Shown here: piece after piece, positions 14,666 to 21,741 of the stretch
How positions within the stretch are numbered: position 1 is the stretch's first letter
How the letters are laid out: the number at the start of each line of letters is the position of its first letter
From: CAZFHZ01 sp964519015
GTDB lineage: Bacteria > Blakebacterota > Blakebacteria > Blakebacterales > CAYUVJ01
Assembly (NCBI GenBank): GCA_964519015.1
Contig: CAZFHZ010000047.1
Location: forward strand, 1-23,421
DNA length: 23,421 bases
Direction: 5' to 3'
Translations under genes and position numbers: made by a program
The notes under the pieces: generated by a model
What the model was told of the DNA's origin: nothing
The model's database searches: none
The model's input: the letters and a program-made list of their open reading frames with translations, nothing else

Positions 14666-14982
14666 CCCACCCGGACCCCCACCCTATCCCACGGCTCCTG
14701 AGCAGGCTGCTGAATGACCCCCGGGTGCAGGACTGTCTCTGGGTCGGATTGATGGAATGGGATCTGAGCATCGACAGGGTTGCACTCCGGCCCCGGCCCG
14801 CCGCAGAGGGGGGAACCCATCCGGACGGATGGGTGCTGTGGGTAGGGCTGGGGCCCGGGGTGCGGCTGGAAGTGATCTCGGACCGGGAGGGGTGGATGGT
14901 TCAGGAAGTGAGGATGGTGATCGAACCCGGGGCGGCCCCGCGGCTGCTGCGGCGGAGCCTGGCCTCTCCGGTCGGGGCATGA
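14662..14982 (+). CDS. Hypothetical protein coupled to ssb
   Basis: A 106-aa protein that I do not recognise. It starts at ATG 14662, overlapping the ssb stop as ATGA, and ends at TGA 14980-14982, just before two terminators, so it is probably the last gene of a two-gene operon. The sequence has no signal peptide or membrane helix. It appears to contain a beta-rich middle ('DGWVLWVGLGPGVRLEVISDREGWMVQEVRMVIEPG') and a helical start ('IPRLLSRLLNDPRVQDCLWVGLMEWDLS'). The tight coupling suggests it works with, or is dosed like, the SSB. Codon use matches the neighbours, supporting a real gene. Confidence 0.6.
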   Translation: MTHPDPHPIPRLLSRLLNDPRVQDCLWVGLMEWDLSIDRVALRPRPAAEGGTHPDGWVLWVGLGPGVRLEVISDREGWMVQEVRMVIEPGAAPRLLRRSLASPVGA

Positions 14983-15042
14983 GGTACGGCGTGGTGGGGT
15001 GGTTGTAACTGGGGGGCTGCAGTCGCCGCGTCGCGTCGTACG

Positions 15043-15067
15043 GGGGGGGCCGGACGGCCCCCCCTTT
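15043..15067 (+). terminator. Rho-independent terminator of the ssb operon
   Basis: A perfect 9-bp stem, GGGGGGGCC (15043-15051) and GGCCCCCCC (15056-15064) with loop GGAC, is followed by TTTGTT. It lies 60 nt after the stop of the 106-aa gene. Confidence 0.75.
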
Positions 15068-15087
15068 GTTGGGGGAGCGGATAGCAA

Positions 15088-15109
15088 AAGGGGCGCCCGT
15101 GCGCCCCTT
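15088..15109 (-). terminator. Terminator of the 4-TM protein gene (also a hairpin on +)
   Basis: AAGGGGCGC (15088-15096) and GCGCCCCTT (15101-15109) form a 9-bp stem with a 4-nt loop. Read on the minus strand it follows the gene stop at 15136 by 26 nt and continues with further Ts (CTTTTGCT), a good intrinsic terminator. On the plus strand it is followed only by CTCGTT, so it is a weaker back-up there. Confidence 0.72.
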
Positions 15110-15135
15110 CTCGTTACAACTCTTTCAGCCGGGTC

Positions 15136-15486
15136 TCAGATGTAGGCTTCGCCCGATTCCACCAGTCGCAGACCGAACCAGGAGATGACCATCCAGACGA
15201 TGCTGATGCCCAGGAGGATCAAGGAGGTCGTGGTGTCGGCCGAATAGAGGGTGTAGGCGACCACGGCCGGCACGAAGGTCAGCAGGAAGAGGAAGATCCC
15301 GCCCAGGATCGGGCTGGTCTCGGCCTTACGGTAGAAGAACCAGAGCAGGGTGACCCAGACCAGCGAGCCGATGTACATGAGTCCGATCTCGTTGCTCCCC
15401 GCCTCGAAGTAATAGCCTATAATGGCCGGTACGAAAGCGAGGAGGAGCAGCAGGAGATAACCGGCCAGCTGTTTGAGCGTGTTCAC
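15136..15486 (-). CDS. Small 4-TM protein with duplicated 2-TM unit
   Basis: An unrecognised 116-aa integral membrane protein with four helices. The two halves are clearly related: 'AFVPAIIGYYFEAG...GLMYIGSLVWVTLLWFFYRKAE' and 'TFVPAVVAYTLYSAD...LILLGISIVWMVISWFGLRLVE'. F-V-P-A in helices 1 and 3, and W(V/M)-x-x-x-W-F in helices 2 and 4, are conserved. A longer frame begins at ATG 15579, but that codon is inside the promoter -35 box. GTG 15484-15486 is chosen because GGAGG sits 9 nt upstream and a strong promoter at 15551-15579 fits it. It is a single-gene unit with its own terminator. The function is unknown; a small two-repeat architecture could suit a channel, transporter subunit or envelope stress protein. 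Confidence 0.75.
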   Translation of the reverse strand: MNTLKQLAGYLLLLLLAFVPAIIGYYFEAGSNEIGLMYIGSLVWVTLLWFFYRKAETSPILGGIFLFLLTFVPAVVAYTLYSADTTTSLILLGISIVWMVISWFGLRLVESGEAYI

Positions 15487-15550
15487 ACCCGGAACCCTCC
15501 ACCCGTGTCTGGGATCGCTGCCGGGCCGATGCCCGCGGACGAGCGGGGGC

Positions 15551-15579
15551 ATCATAATGACGGGTTCCGGGACAGTCAA
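15551..15579 (-). promoter_or_regulatory. Sigma-70 promoter of the 4-TM gene
   Basis: On the minus strand TTGACT (complement of 15574-15579) and TATGAT (complement of 15551-15556) are each 5/6 matches with an ideal 17-nt spacer. Transcription would start near 15544, giving a leader of about 58 nt before GTG 15486. Confidence 0.68.
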
Positions 15580-15635
15580 ACGGAAAGGGGTCGACCGCCG
15601 GACGGCCCCGGCGCTGGCCCGGCGGGGAGGTCGCG

Positions 15636-16385
15636 ATGGACGCTGGTGTGGTCGGTCTGAAGCTCGAATACGACGGTTCCGCCTTCCACGGCTGGCAGCG
15701 CCAGCCGGGTCTACGGACCGTCCAGGAGGAGCTGGAGCGGGCCCTGGGGACCGTGCTGCATCAGCCGGTCCCGGTGGTCGGCCAGGGGCGGACCGATGCC
15801 GGGGTCCACGCCGAGGGACAGACCGCCCATGCCCGGCTCCCCGAGGGGGCCGATCTGGGGCAACTGCAGCGCCGGTTGAACGGGCTGCTCGCTCCCGACT
15901 GTGCGGTGGTGACCCTCAGGAGTGTCCCCGAGACCTTCCACGCCCGCTACAGCGCCATCGAACGGATCTACCGATACGGAATCGTCCGGCGGCCCTCCCC
16001 GTTGCAGGAATCCACCCACTGGCGGGTGGAGGGGGAACTCGACCTCGCCCGGATCGAAGGGATCCTCCCCGCTTTCCTGGGTGAGCACGATTTCGGATGG
16101 TTCTGCAGCCACAGCCGGCCGATGGCCCACACCCGCTGCACGGTACGGGTATTTACCTTGGCCCAGGGGGGGCCGGTCCTTACCTTCCGGGTCTCCGCCA
16201 ACCGGTTCCTGCACAACATGGTACGTCGGCTGGTCGGAGACCTGATCGAGGTCGCCCGGGGACGCTGGAGTGGGGCGGAGGTGGTCGACCGGTTGGGTGG
16301 GCCGGGTCCGGCCACCCGGGGCCGGACGGCGCCCCCCCATGGGCTGGTCCTGGAGCAGGTGGTCTACCCGGACGTAGAGCTTTAA
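15636..16385 (+). CDS. truA: tRNA pseudouridine(38-40) synthase
   Basis: A 249-aa enzyme that converts uridines 38-40 of the tRNA anticodon arm to pseudouridine. The N-terminal 'LKLEYDGSAFHGWQRQPGLRTVQEELERAL' is the TruA signature, and the catalytic aspartate is D54 in 'GQGRTDAGVHAEGQTAH'. The second half keeps 'FHARYSAIERIYRYGI', 'HDFGWFCSHSRP' and 'FRVSANRFLHNMVRRLVGDLIEVARG'. Length is normal for the family. ATG 15636 has GGGGAGG five bases upstream. The 56-base space to the divergent 4-TM promoter also contains CATAAT (15553-15558, plus strand), a possible -10 box without a good -35. Confidence 0.95.
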   Translation: MDAGVVGLKLEYDGSAFHGWQRQPGLRTVQEELERALGTVLHQPVPVVGQGRTDAGVHAEGQTAHARLPEGADLGQLQRRLNGLLAPDCAVVTLRSVPETFHARYSAIERIYRYGIVRRPSPLQESTHWRVEGELDLARIEGILPAFLGEHDFGWFCSHSRPMAHTRCTVRVFTLAQGGPVLTFRVSANRFLHNMVRRLVGDLIEVARGRWSGAEVVDRLGGPGPATRGRTAPPHGLVLEQVVYPDVEL

Positions 16386-16393
16386 CACCATGG

Positions 16394-16427
16394 TTGATGG
16401 ATGAATATCAGATATTGTTAATGTAAC
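16394..16427 (+). promoter_or_regulatory. AT-rich promoter/operator candidate upstream of transaldolase
   Basis: In a GC-rich window this short AT-rich spacer stands out. TTGATG (16394-16399) and GTTAAT (16417-16422) are 17 nt apart and could be -35/-10. Between them lies a perfect inverted repeat AATATC-A-GATATT (16404-16416). A second, GTTA-ATG-TAAC (16417-16427), overlaps the -10. The positions suit repressor binding. Confidence 0.38.
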
Positions 16428-16456
16428 TCATGAAGTAAAGACCGGGAGCGGGAGCG

Positions 16457-17104
16457 ATGCGATTCTTCCTCGACACGGCGAACCTGGACGAGATCCGCGA
16501 AGCCCACGACCTGGGCGTGCTGGATGGCGTGACCACCAATCCCTCCCTGGTGGCCAAAGAGGGACGGGACCACGACGAGCTGATCGTCGAGATCTGCCGA
16601 CTGGTGCAGGGTCCGGTATCGGCCGAGGTGCTGGCCACCGAACGGGCGGGGATGGTGACCGAGGGGAAGCGCCTGGCCGCCCTGGATCCCCATGTCGTGG
16701 TGAAACTCCCCACCACGGCCGACGGCGTGAAGGCCTGCCGGGAACTGGCCGAGGCCGGGGTGGCCTGCAACATGACCCTGGTCTTCAACCCGATCCAGGC
16801 CCTCATATGCGCCCGGGCGGGGGCCGCCTATGTGAGTCCGTTCATCGGACGGCTCGATGACATCCAGCACGACGGCATGGACCTGGTGGCCGACCTGGTC
16901 CTGATCTTCGGCAACTACGACTTCACCACCGAGATCCTGGTGGCCAGCATCCGGCACCCCCTGCACGTGGTCGAGGCGGCCCGGCTGGGCGCCGACGTCG
17001 CCACCATCCCGCACAAGGTGATGATGCAGCTGCTGCGCCACCCGCTGACCGACCTGGGGATCGACAAATTCCTGGAGGACGCCCGCCGCTCGGGACGGCT
17101 CTGA
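16457..17104 (+). CDS. tal: Transaldolase / fructose-6-phosphate aldolase-like (TalC family)
   Basis: A 215-aa member of the short transaldolase family, acting in the non-oxidative pentose phosphate pathway or as a fructose-6-phosphate aldolase. Motifs in order: 'MRFFLDTANLDEIREAHDLGVLDGVTTNPSLVAKEG', the Schiff-base lysine K83 in 'VVVKLPTTADGVKACRELA', 'NMTLVFNPIQALICARAGAAYVSPFIGRLDDI', and 'EILVASIRHPLHVVEAARLGADVATIPHKVMMQLLRHPLTDLGIDKF'. The last region with its HPLT/D-x-G-I ending is typical. Which of the two activities dominates cannot be told from sequence here; most bacterial homologues of this size are transaldolases. ATG 16457 is preceded by GGGAGCGGGAG. The gene is separated from truA by an AT-rich candidate promoter and lies 42 nt before htrA. 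Confidence 0.93.
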   Translation: MRFFLDTANLDEIREAHDLGVLDGVTTNPSLVAKEGRDHDELIVEICRLVQGPVSAEVLATERAGMVTEGKRLAALDPHVVVKLPTTADGVKACRELAEAGVACNMTLVFNPIQALICARAGAAYVSPFIGRLDDIQHDGMDLVADLVLIFGNYDFTTEILVASIRHPLHVVEAARLGADVATIPHKVMMQLLRHPLTDLGIDKFLEDARRSGRL

Positions 17105-17146
17105 GCGGCGGCGGGAACCACCGCCGAGTCGGGGAGTGAACAGGGT

Positions 17147-18352
17147 ATGAACCGAACCTTACTCTCCTGGTCGCTGAGCGTGGTGGTCGGTCTGGCCGTG
17201 GGTTCGCTGGGCGGTCTGGCTGCTCTCCAGGCGTTCGGCGGAGAACGTCCCGTCCCCACCACCACCACCGCGCAACCGGAAAAAGCCGTCCGGCCGATGC
17301 CGGCAGACCCGGGATCGGAGCAACCGCTCCAGCAGGCGGTCACCAACAGCCGCCGTACGGCCATCGTAGACGCCACCGAGATGGTCCGCGGCAGCGTGGT
17401 CACTGTCTTCGTGACCGAGCGGGTCCGGCGCGGGGTCTCCTTCGACGATCCCTTTGGTTTCTTAGGCCCCCGGGAGGGGCTGGGTTCCGGCGTGGTGGTC
17501 TCCCGTGACGGCTACATCATCACCAACGACCACGTGGTAGGGAACGCCGACCGGATCACCGTGCAGATGGCCGACGGACGGCGCTTCGACGGGGTGGTGG
17601 TGGACACCGATCCCAACCACGACCTGGCGGTGCTCAAGATCGATCCCCCCGAGGACCTCCTGGAGGCGAGACTGGGCGATTCCAACGACATCCTGGTCGG
17701 GGAATGGGTCATCGCGCTGGGCAGCCCCTTCGGCTTCGACCTGAGCGATCCGCAGCCTTCGGTCTCGGTGGGGGTGGTCAGCGCGGTCGGCCGCTCCTTC
17801 GTCACCACCTCCGGGGGGGTGACCCGCTACTTCCCCAGCACCATCCAGACCGATGCGGCCATCAACCCGGGCAACTCGGGGGGACCGCTGGTCAACGCCC
17901 TGGGCGATGTGATCGGGATCAATTCCTTCATCTACAGCCAGACCGGGGGATCGGTCGGCATCGGTTTCGCCATCCCGATCCGGGAGGTGGAGAAGGCCCT
18001 GACGCAGATCCGGTCGTTCGGGCGGATCCGCCGGGCCTGGACGGGACTGCGCAGCGTGGACAACACGACTTGGATACTGATGCGCAACCGGGGGGTGGCC
18101 GACCGGGCGGGGGCCGTGGTCTCCGAGGTGGAGACGTCCAGCCCGGCCGAGCGGGCCGGTCTGAAGCCCGGGGCGGTGATCGTCATCGCCGACGGTCAGA
18201 CCGTCCGGGGCCAGCAGGACCTGGAGGCGGTACTGGTCCGCAAGGAGATCGGTGACTCGGTGGAGCTGGAATACTTCGACTACCCCAATGACGGGCGCCA
18301 GCGCCGGACCACGCTCACCGTCGTGGAGGACCCGCGTACGCCCCAGCACTGA
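17147..18352 (+). CDS. HtrA/DegP-family serine protease with one PDZ domain
   Basis: A 401-aa periplasmic or membrane-anchored protease/chaperone for damaged envelope proteins. Residues about 8-30 form an uncleaved-looking N-terminal membrane anchor, followed by a Pro/Thr-rich linker. The trypsin-like domain has the triad H129 ('IITNDHVVG'), D159 ('DPNHDLAVLKI') and S244 ('NPGNSGGPLVN'). One PDZ domain spans about 290-390 ('SPAERAGLKPGAVIVIADGQTVRGQQDLEAVL'). One PDZ and an anchor are the DegS/HhoA-like layout, unlike two-PDZ DegP. A DegS-like sigma-E role would need an RseA partner, which is not seen here. ATG 17147 follows GGGGAGTGAACAGGG. A 6-bp inverted repeat (17106-17111 with 17121-17126) precedes it without a T-run. 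Confidence 0.94.
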   Translation: MNRTLLSWSLSVVVGLAVGSLGGLAALQAFGGERPVPTTTTAQPEKAVRPMPADPGSEQPLQQAVTNSRRTAIVDATEMVRGSVVTVFVTERVRRGVSFDDPFGFLGPREGLGSGVVVSRDGYIITNDHVVGNADRITVQMADGRRFDGVVVDTDPNHDLAVLKIDPPEDLLEARLGDSNDILVGEWVIALGSPFGFDLSDPQPSVSVGVVSAVGRSFVTTSGGVTRYFPSTIQTDAAINPGNSGGPLVNALGDVIGINSFIYSQTGGSVGIGFAIPIREVEKALTQIRSFGRIRRAWTGLRSVDNTTWILMRNRGVADRAGAVVSEVETSSPAERAGLKPGAVIVIADGQTVRGQQDLEAVLVRKEIGDSVELEYFDYPNDGRQRRTTLTVVEDPRTPQH

Positions 18353-18393
18353 GCGCTCCGGGGCGGACCCATCAGCGGAGAGGACAGCACGCG

Positions 18394-19698
18394 ATGATCG
18401 AACGCTATACCCGTCCCGCCATGGGCCGTATCTGGAGCGAGCAGCACAAGTTCGAGACCTGGCTCCAGGTGGAGATCCTGGCCTGCGAGGCCCAGCGCGA
18501 CCTGGGACGCATCCCCCCGGAAGCGGTCGAGGTGATCAAGGCCAAGGCCGGCTTCGAGGTGGCGCGCATCGAGGCGATCGAGGCGGAGGTACGCCACGAT
18601 GTGATCGCCTTCCTGACCAACGTGGCCGAGCATGTCGGACCGGAGAGCCGCTGGATCCACCTGGGGATGACCAGCTACGACATGTCGGACACCGCGCTCG
18701 GCCTGCGCCTGAAGGAGGCCGGGGAGCTGCTGACCGAAGGGGTCCGGACCCTGCGGGAGACGATCGGCCGGCGGGCCCGCGAACACCGGATGACGGTCTG
18801 CGTGGGGCGCACCCACGGTGTCCACGCCGAGCCCATCACCTTCGGCCTGAAGCTGGCCGTCTACTACGACGAGCTGCGCCGGCAGCTGGAACGGCTGGAA
18901 CGGGCCATCGCCGGAGTGGCGGTGGGCAAGATTTCGGGTGCGGTCGGGACCTTCGGGCATCTCGAACCGGAGGTGGAGACGCACGTCTGCGCCCGGCTCG
19001 GCCTGGAGCCGGCCCCGGTCTCGACCCAGGTCGTGCAGCGCGACCGGCACGCCCACTTCCTGTCGGTCCTGGCCGGTCTCGGGGCGACCCTGGAGAAACT
19101 GGCCACCGAGATCCGCAACCTCCAGCGGACCGAGATCCGCGAGGTGGAGGAGGGCTTCCGCCGGGGGCAGAAAGGCTCCTCGGCCATGCCGCACAAGCGG
19201 AACCCGATCCTGTGTGAACGGGTGACCGGGATGGCCCGGCTGCTGCGCGGCTGGGCCCAGGTCGGCCTGGAGGATGTCGCCCTCTGGCACGAGCGTGACC
19301 TGACCAACTCCGCCCCGGAACGGGTGATCCTGCCCGATGCCTGTCTCGCCCTAGACTACATGCTGGCCAAGATGAACGAGGTCATGGACGGTCTGCGGGT
19401 CTATCCCGACCGGATGCGGGAGAACCTGGAGCGAACCGGGGGGCTGGTCTTCAGCCAGGAGGTCCTGCTGGCCCTCATCGCGGCCGGGATGAGCCGCGAT
19501 GAGGCCTACCTGGTGGTCCAGGAGAACGCCATGGCCGCCTGGGAGGAACCGGCGCGTACCTTCCGGGAGCGGTTGGGCGGCGACCCCCGGGTCACCGCAC
19601 GGTTGACCCCCGAAGCGCTGGAACCCTGCTTCGATGCCGCCCGGCAGCTGTCGCACGTGGATGTGATCTTCGGACGCGTCGGGCTCGACGGACCGTGA
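18394..19698 (+). CDS. purB: Adenylosuccinate lyase
   Basis: A 434-aa enzyme of purine synthesis that releases fumarate from SAICAR and from adenylosuccinate in the cytoplasm. It begins 'MIERYTRPAMGRIWSEQHKFETWLQVE', a typical start of the bacterial/archaeal short form. Conserved regions are 'HLGMTSYDMSDTALGLRL' (about 89-106), the catalytic histidine region 'GRTHGVHAEPITFG' (about 137-150) and the fumarase/aspartase superfamily signature 'GSSAMPHKRNP' (about 260-270) carrying the catalytic serine. The C-terminal 'SRDEAYLVVQENAMAAW' is also typical. Length is as expected. GGAGAGGA lies upstream of ATG 18394, and the gene begins 41 nt after htrA, so the two may be co-transcribed. Confidence 0.96.
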   Translation: MIERYTRPAMGRIWSEQHKFETWLQVEILACEAQRDLGRIPPEAVEVIKAKAGFEVARIEAIEAEVRHDVIAFLTNVAEHVGPESRWIHLGMTSYDMSDTALGLRLKEAGELLTEGVRTLRETIGRRAREHRMTVCVGRTHGVHAEPITFGLKLAVYYDELRRQLERLERAIAGVAVGKISGAVGTFGHLEPEVETHVCARLGLEPAPVSTQVVQRDRHAHFLSVLAGLGATLEKLATEIRNLQRTEIREVEEGFRRGQKGSSAMPHKRNPILCERVTGMARLLRGWAQVGLEDVALWHERDLTNSAPERVILPDACLALDYMLAKMNEVMDGLRVYPDRMRENLERTGGLVFSQEVLLALIAAGMSRDEAYLVVQENAMAAWEEPARTFRERLGGDPRVTARLTPEALEPCFDAARQLSHVDVIFGRVGLDGP

Positions 19699-19711
19699 GC
19701 CGGCCCTGACC

Positions 19712-20344
19712 GTGCGGGTCGCCCGTGGTGGCGGCGGGTTTGTGCTCGGAGGGGTCGGGGTGGCCCTGGCCGGTTTGCTGGTGGGAGCGGCCGGGATCGG
19801 AGGCCTCGGGTTGCTCCTGACCGCCGGCGCGCTCTGGTTCTTCCGGGATCCGCGACGGGAGCCGGTGGCCGGGACCGATCCCCGGGCGGCCCTTTCCCCG
19901 GCCGACGGCTGGGTGGTGGCTGTCCAGCCCGGTGAGGTGGGTGAGGGGGGGGGGAGCCGGTTGAGCGTCTATCTCTCGCTCGCGGACGTCCATGTGGTGC
20001 GGCTTCCCCTGCCGGCCCGCATCCTCGCCCAGCGCCGGGAGCGGGGGACGCACCGGTCGGCACGCGGAGCGGAAGCGGCCGGGAACACCCGGCTGGTCTC
20101 GGAGTGCGAGACCGCCGAGGGGGCCATGCGCCTGACCCTGGTCACCGGACGGGTGGCCCGCCGGATCGTCCCTTACCTGGGGCCGGGGCAGGCGGGGGAG
20201 CGGGGGGAGCGGTTCGGACTCATCCGGTTCGGCAGCCGGGTGGAGCTGCAGCTTCCCCCCGGCTACGACCTTGAGGTGGCCGCCGGGAATCGGGTACGGG
20301 CCGGTTGGACCCCGATCGCCCGGCGTTGCGAGGAGGCCCCATGA
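19712..20344 (+). CDS. psd: Phosphatidylserine decarboxylase, short form
   Basis: A 210-aa membrane-bound proenzyme converting phosphatidylserine to phosphatidylethanolamine. The short (about 215-aa) form starts with 'MRVARGGGGFVLGGVGVALAG', hydrophobic helices and then 'WFFRDPRREP'. The self-cleavage triad is present: D65 ('LSPADGWVVAV'), H94 ('LADVHVVRLPL') and G174-S175 ('LIRFGSRVELQLPPG'), where Ser175 becomes the pyruvoyl group. The usual D-V-H-V-N-R has V for N. A poly-G run (19945-19954) lies in the coding region but the frame is intact. GTG 19712 is chosen because the residues that follow align with the family start; the ribosome-binding site is poor. It overlaps pssA by ATGA, so substrate-making and substrate-using enzymes are co-translated. 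Confidence 0.9.
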   Translation: MRVARGGGGFVLGGVGVALAGLLVGAAGIGGLGLLLTAGALWFFRDPRREPVAGTDPRAALSPADGWVVAVQPGEVGEGGGSRLSVYLSLADVHVVRLPLPARILAQRRERGTHRSARGAEAAGNTRLVSECETAEGAMRLTLVTGRVARRIVPYLGPGQAGERGERFGLIRFGSRVELQLPPGYDLEVAAGNRVRAGWTPIARRCEEAP

Positions 20345-21096
20345 TCGCCATGCTGCTGACCGCCGGCAACCTGGTCTGCGGCACCGTGGCGCTGGCCCTG
20401 CTGACCGTGCCCCCGGTGATGGGGTGGGGGGGGCCGTACACCGCCACGGCGGTCTGGACGCTGGTCCTGGCCGGCGTGCTCGACGCCGTCGACGGTCCGG
20501 TCGCCCGCCGCCTACACCGCCGACGGATCAGCTGGGGGGCCGAGTTCGACGCCCTGGCCGACCTGGTCTCCTTCGCGGTGGCGCCGGCTGTGCTGGCCGT
20601 GACCACCGCTCCGCCCACCCTGGTCGTGTCGCTCGCGGCGGCGGGGACTGGATTCGTCCTGGCCGGGGCCTGGCGGCTGGCCCGTCACATCCGAACCGGC
20701 CCCCGACCGGGCGCGGGCCGGTTCGAGGGGATGCCGGTCACTGGAGCCGGATTGCTGCTCTGTGCCGGGTGGCTATTCGCCCACGAGACGGGGCTGGGCC
20801 GTTTCTTCCCGGTCGGGGCCGGCCTGCTCATGGTGATCGGGGCGGCTTTGATGGTGAGCCGGATCCCGTATGAGAAGTTCCCCGAACTGGGGGGTACCAC
20901 CCCGCGGGAACGGGTGAAGTGGGGCGTGAGCGCCCTGGTCGTAACCGCCATCGCCCTGCGACCGTCGCTGGTGGGCCTGCCGGTCGCGTTGCTGTACGCC
21001 GCCAGCGGGCCCTTCACCGCGCTCCGGAACGCCGCCCGGATGCCGGTCGGGGAAGGACTGGACCTGGAAAAGAAGGGGGGATCCGATGAACCGTAG
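20341..21096 (+). CDS. pssA: CDP-diacylglycerol-serine O-phosphatidyltransferase
   Basis: A 251-aa integral membrane enzyme that makes phosphatidylserine from CDP-diacylglycerol and L-serine. The start 'MIAMLLTAGNLVCGTVALAL' is typical of type II PssA. The CDP-alcohol phosphatidyltransferase motif is complete: D48, D51-G52-x2-A55-R56-x9-G66-x3-D70-x3-D74, which binds the metal and CDP. About six to eight hydrophobic helices follow. The serine specificity rests on the adjacent psd and the N-terminal pattern, since other CDP-alcohol transferases share the motif. ATG 20341 overlaps the psd stop and follows GAGGAGG. The end overlaps the DUF4321 start by 11 bases. Confidence 0.92.
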   Translation: MIAMLLTAGNLVCGTVALALLTVPPVMGWGGPYTATAVWTLVLAGVLDAVDGPVARRLHRRRISWGAEFDALADLVSFAVAPAVLAVTTAPPTLVVSLAAAGTGFVLAGAWRLARHIRTGPRPGAGRFEGMPVTGAGLLLCAGWLFAHETGLGRFFPVGAGLLMVIGAALMVSRIPYEKFPELGGTTPRERVKWGVSALVVTAIALRPSLVGLPVALLYAASGPFTALRNAARMPVGEGLDLEKKGGSDEP

Positions 21097-21352
21097 CCGA
21101 TCGCTTGGATTGCTCTTCCTCTGGCTCCTGGTCGGCGCCGTCCTCGGTTCGCTGCTGGGCGACCTGGTCGCCCTGGTCCTGCCGGCCGGCGTCGTGCGCC
21201 AGTTCTTCCTCACCTCGACGCGGATCGGGCTGGGACCGGTGACGCTAGATCTGGCCGTGACCAGCCTCACCCTCGGCTTCAGCCTGACCATCAACGTCCT
21301 GGGTATCGCGGGGATCCTCTTCGCGGGCTACTATTTCCGCTGGTACCGCTGA
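21086..21352 (+). CDS. DUF4321 small membrane protein
   Basis: An 88-aa protein with two or three hydrophobic helices: 'LGLLFLWLLVGAVLGSLLGDLVALVL' and 'TLDLAVTSLTLGFSLTINVLGIAGILFAGYYFRWYR'. The 'L-x-L-A-V-x-S-L-T-L-G-F-S-x-x-I-N-x-x-G-I' pattern is that of DUF4321, a family of unknown function found in several diderm and firmicute lineages. ATG 21086 lies inside the end of pssA, with AAGGGGGGATCC as ribosome-binding region, so translation is probably coupled to phospholipid synthesis. A supporting role in membrane or Tat biogenesis is only suggested by the neighbours. Confidence 0.82.
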   Translation: MNRSRSLGLLFLWLLVGAVLGSLLGDLVALVLPAGVVRQFFLTSTRIGLGPVTLDLAVTSLTLGFSLTINVLGIAGILFAGYYFRWYR

Positions 21353-21385
21353 AGCGGCGGATACCGGGGGAGAGGAGGTCGACCG

Positions 21386-21736
21386 ATGGGCGGTATCGGC
21401 ACCTGGGAAATAGTCATCATCATGTTCATCGCGTTGATGGTCTTCGGGTCGAAGCGGATCCCGGAGATCGCCCGCGGGCTGGGTAAGGGGCTGGCGGAAT
21501 TTCGCCGGGCCGCCCGGGATGTCCAGAACGAGTTGACCCGGGAGATCGAAGCGACGGAACGGAAGATGTCGGCGCCGCCGAGCCGTCCACTCTCCCCTGA
21601 GCAGACCTCCCCGGCACCCACCCCGCCGCCCCCGGCGGAGCATCGACCGGTCTGGGAGGGGGGGGAGGGACTCGCCGATCCCCACGGAGAGCCCGGAGCG
21701 GTGACCGGGGACGAGCCACCGGAAGAGGACACCTGA
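21386..21736 (+). CDS. tatA: Sec-independent translocase TatA/TatB-family subunit
   Basis: A 116-aa twin-arginine translocase component. A short N-terminal helix ('TWEIVIIMFIALMVFG') is followed by the hinge F-G-S-K-R-I-P-E-I and amphipathic helix 'ARGLGKGLAEFRRAARDVQNELTREIE', which place it in TatA/E/B. The C-terminal half is Pro/Ser/Glu-rich and probably disordered. 'F-G-S-K-R-I-P-E-I-A-R-G-L-G-K-G' favours TatA, but the somewhat longer helix is also compatible with a bifunctional TatA/B. tatC is not in this window. ATG 21386 follows GAGAGGAGG. coaE starts 5 nt after its stop. Confidence 0.88.
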   Translation: MGGIGTWEIVIIMFIALMVFGSKRIPEIARGLGKGLAEFRRAARDVQNELTREIEATERKMSAPPSRPLSPEQTSPAPTPPPPAEHRPVWEGGEGLADPHGEPGAVTGDEPPEEDT

Positions 21737-21741
21737 GCCGC

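Noticed and set aside
15487..15579. N-terminal extension of the 4-TM protein from ATG 15579
   Set aside because: That ATG lies in the -35 box of the best promoter; the extension is Pro/Arg-rich and unlike a membrane protein start, while GTG 15486 has a good ribosome-binding site.
17106..17126. CGGCGG/CCGCCG hairpin between transaldolase and htrA as a terminator
   Set aside because: The stem is only 6 bp, the loop 9 nt, and no T-run follows.
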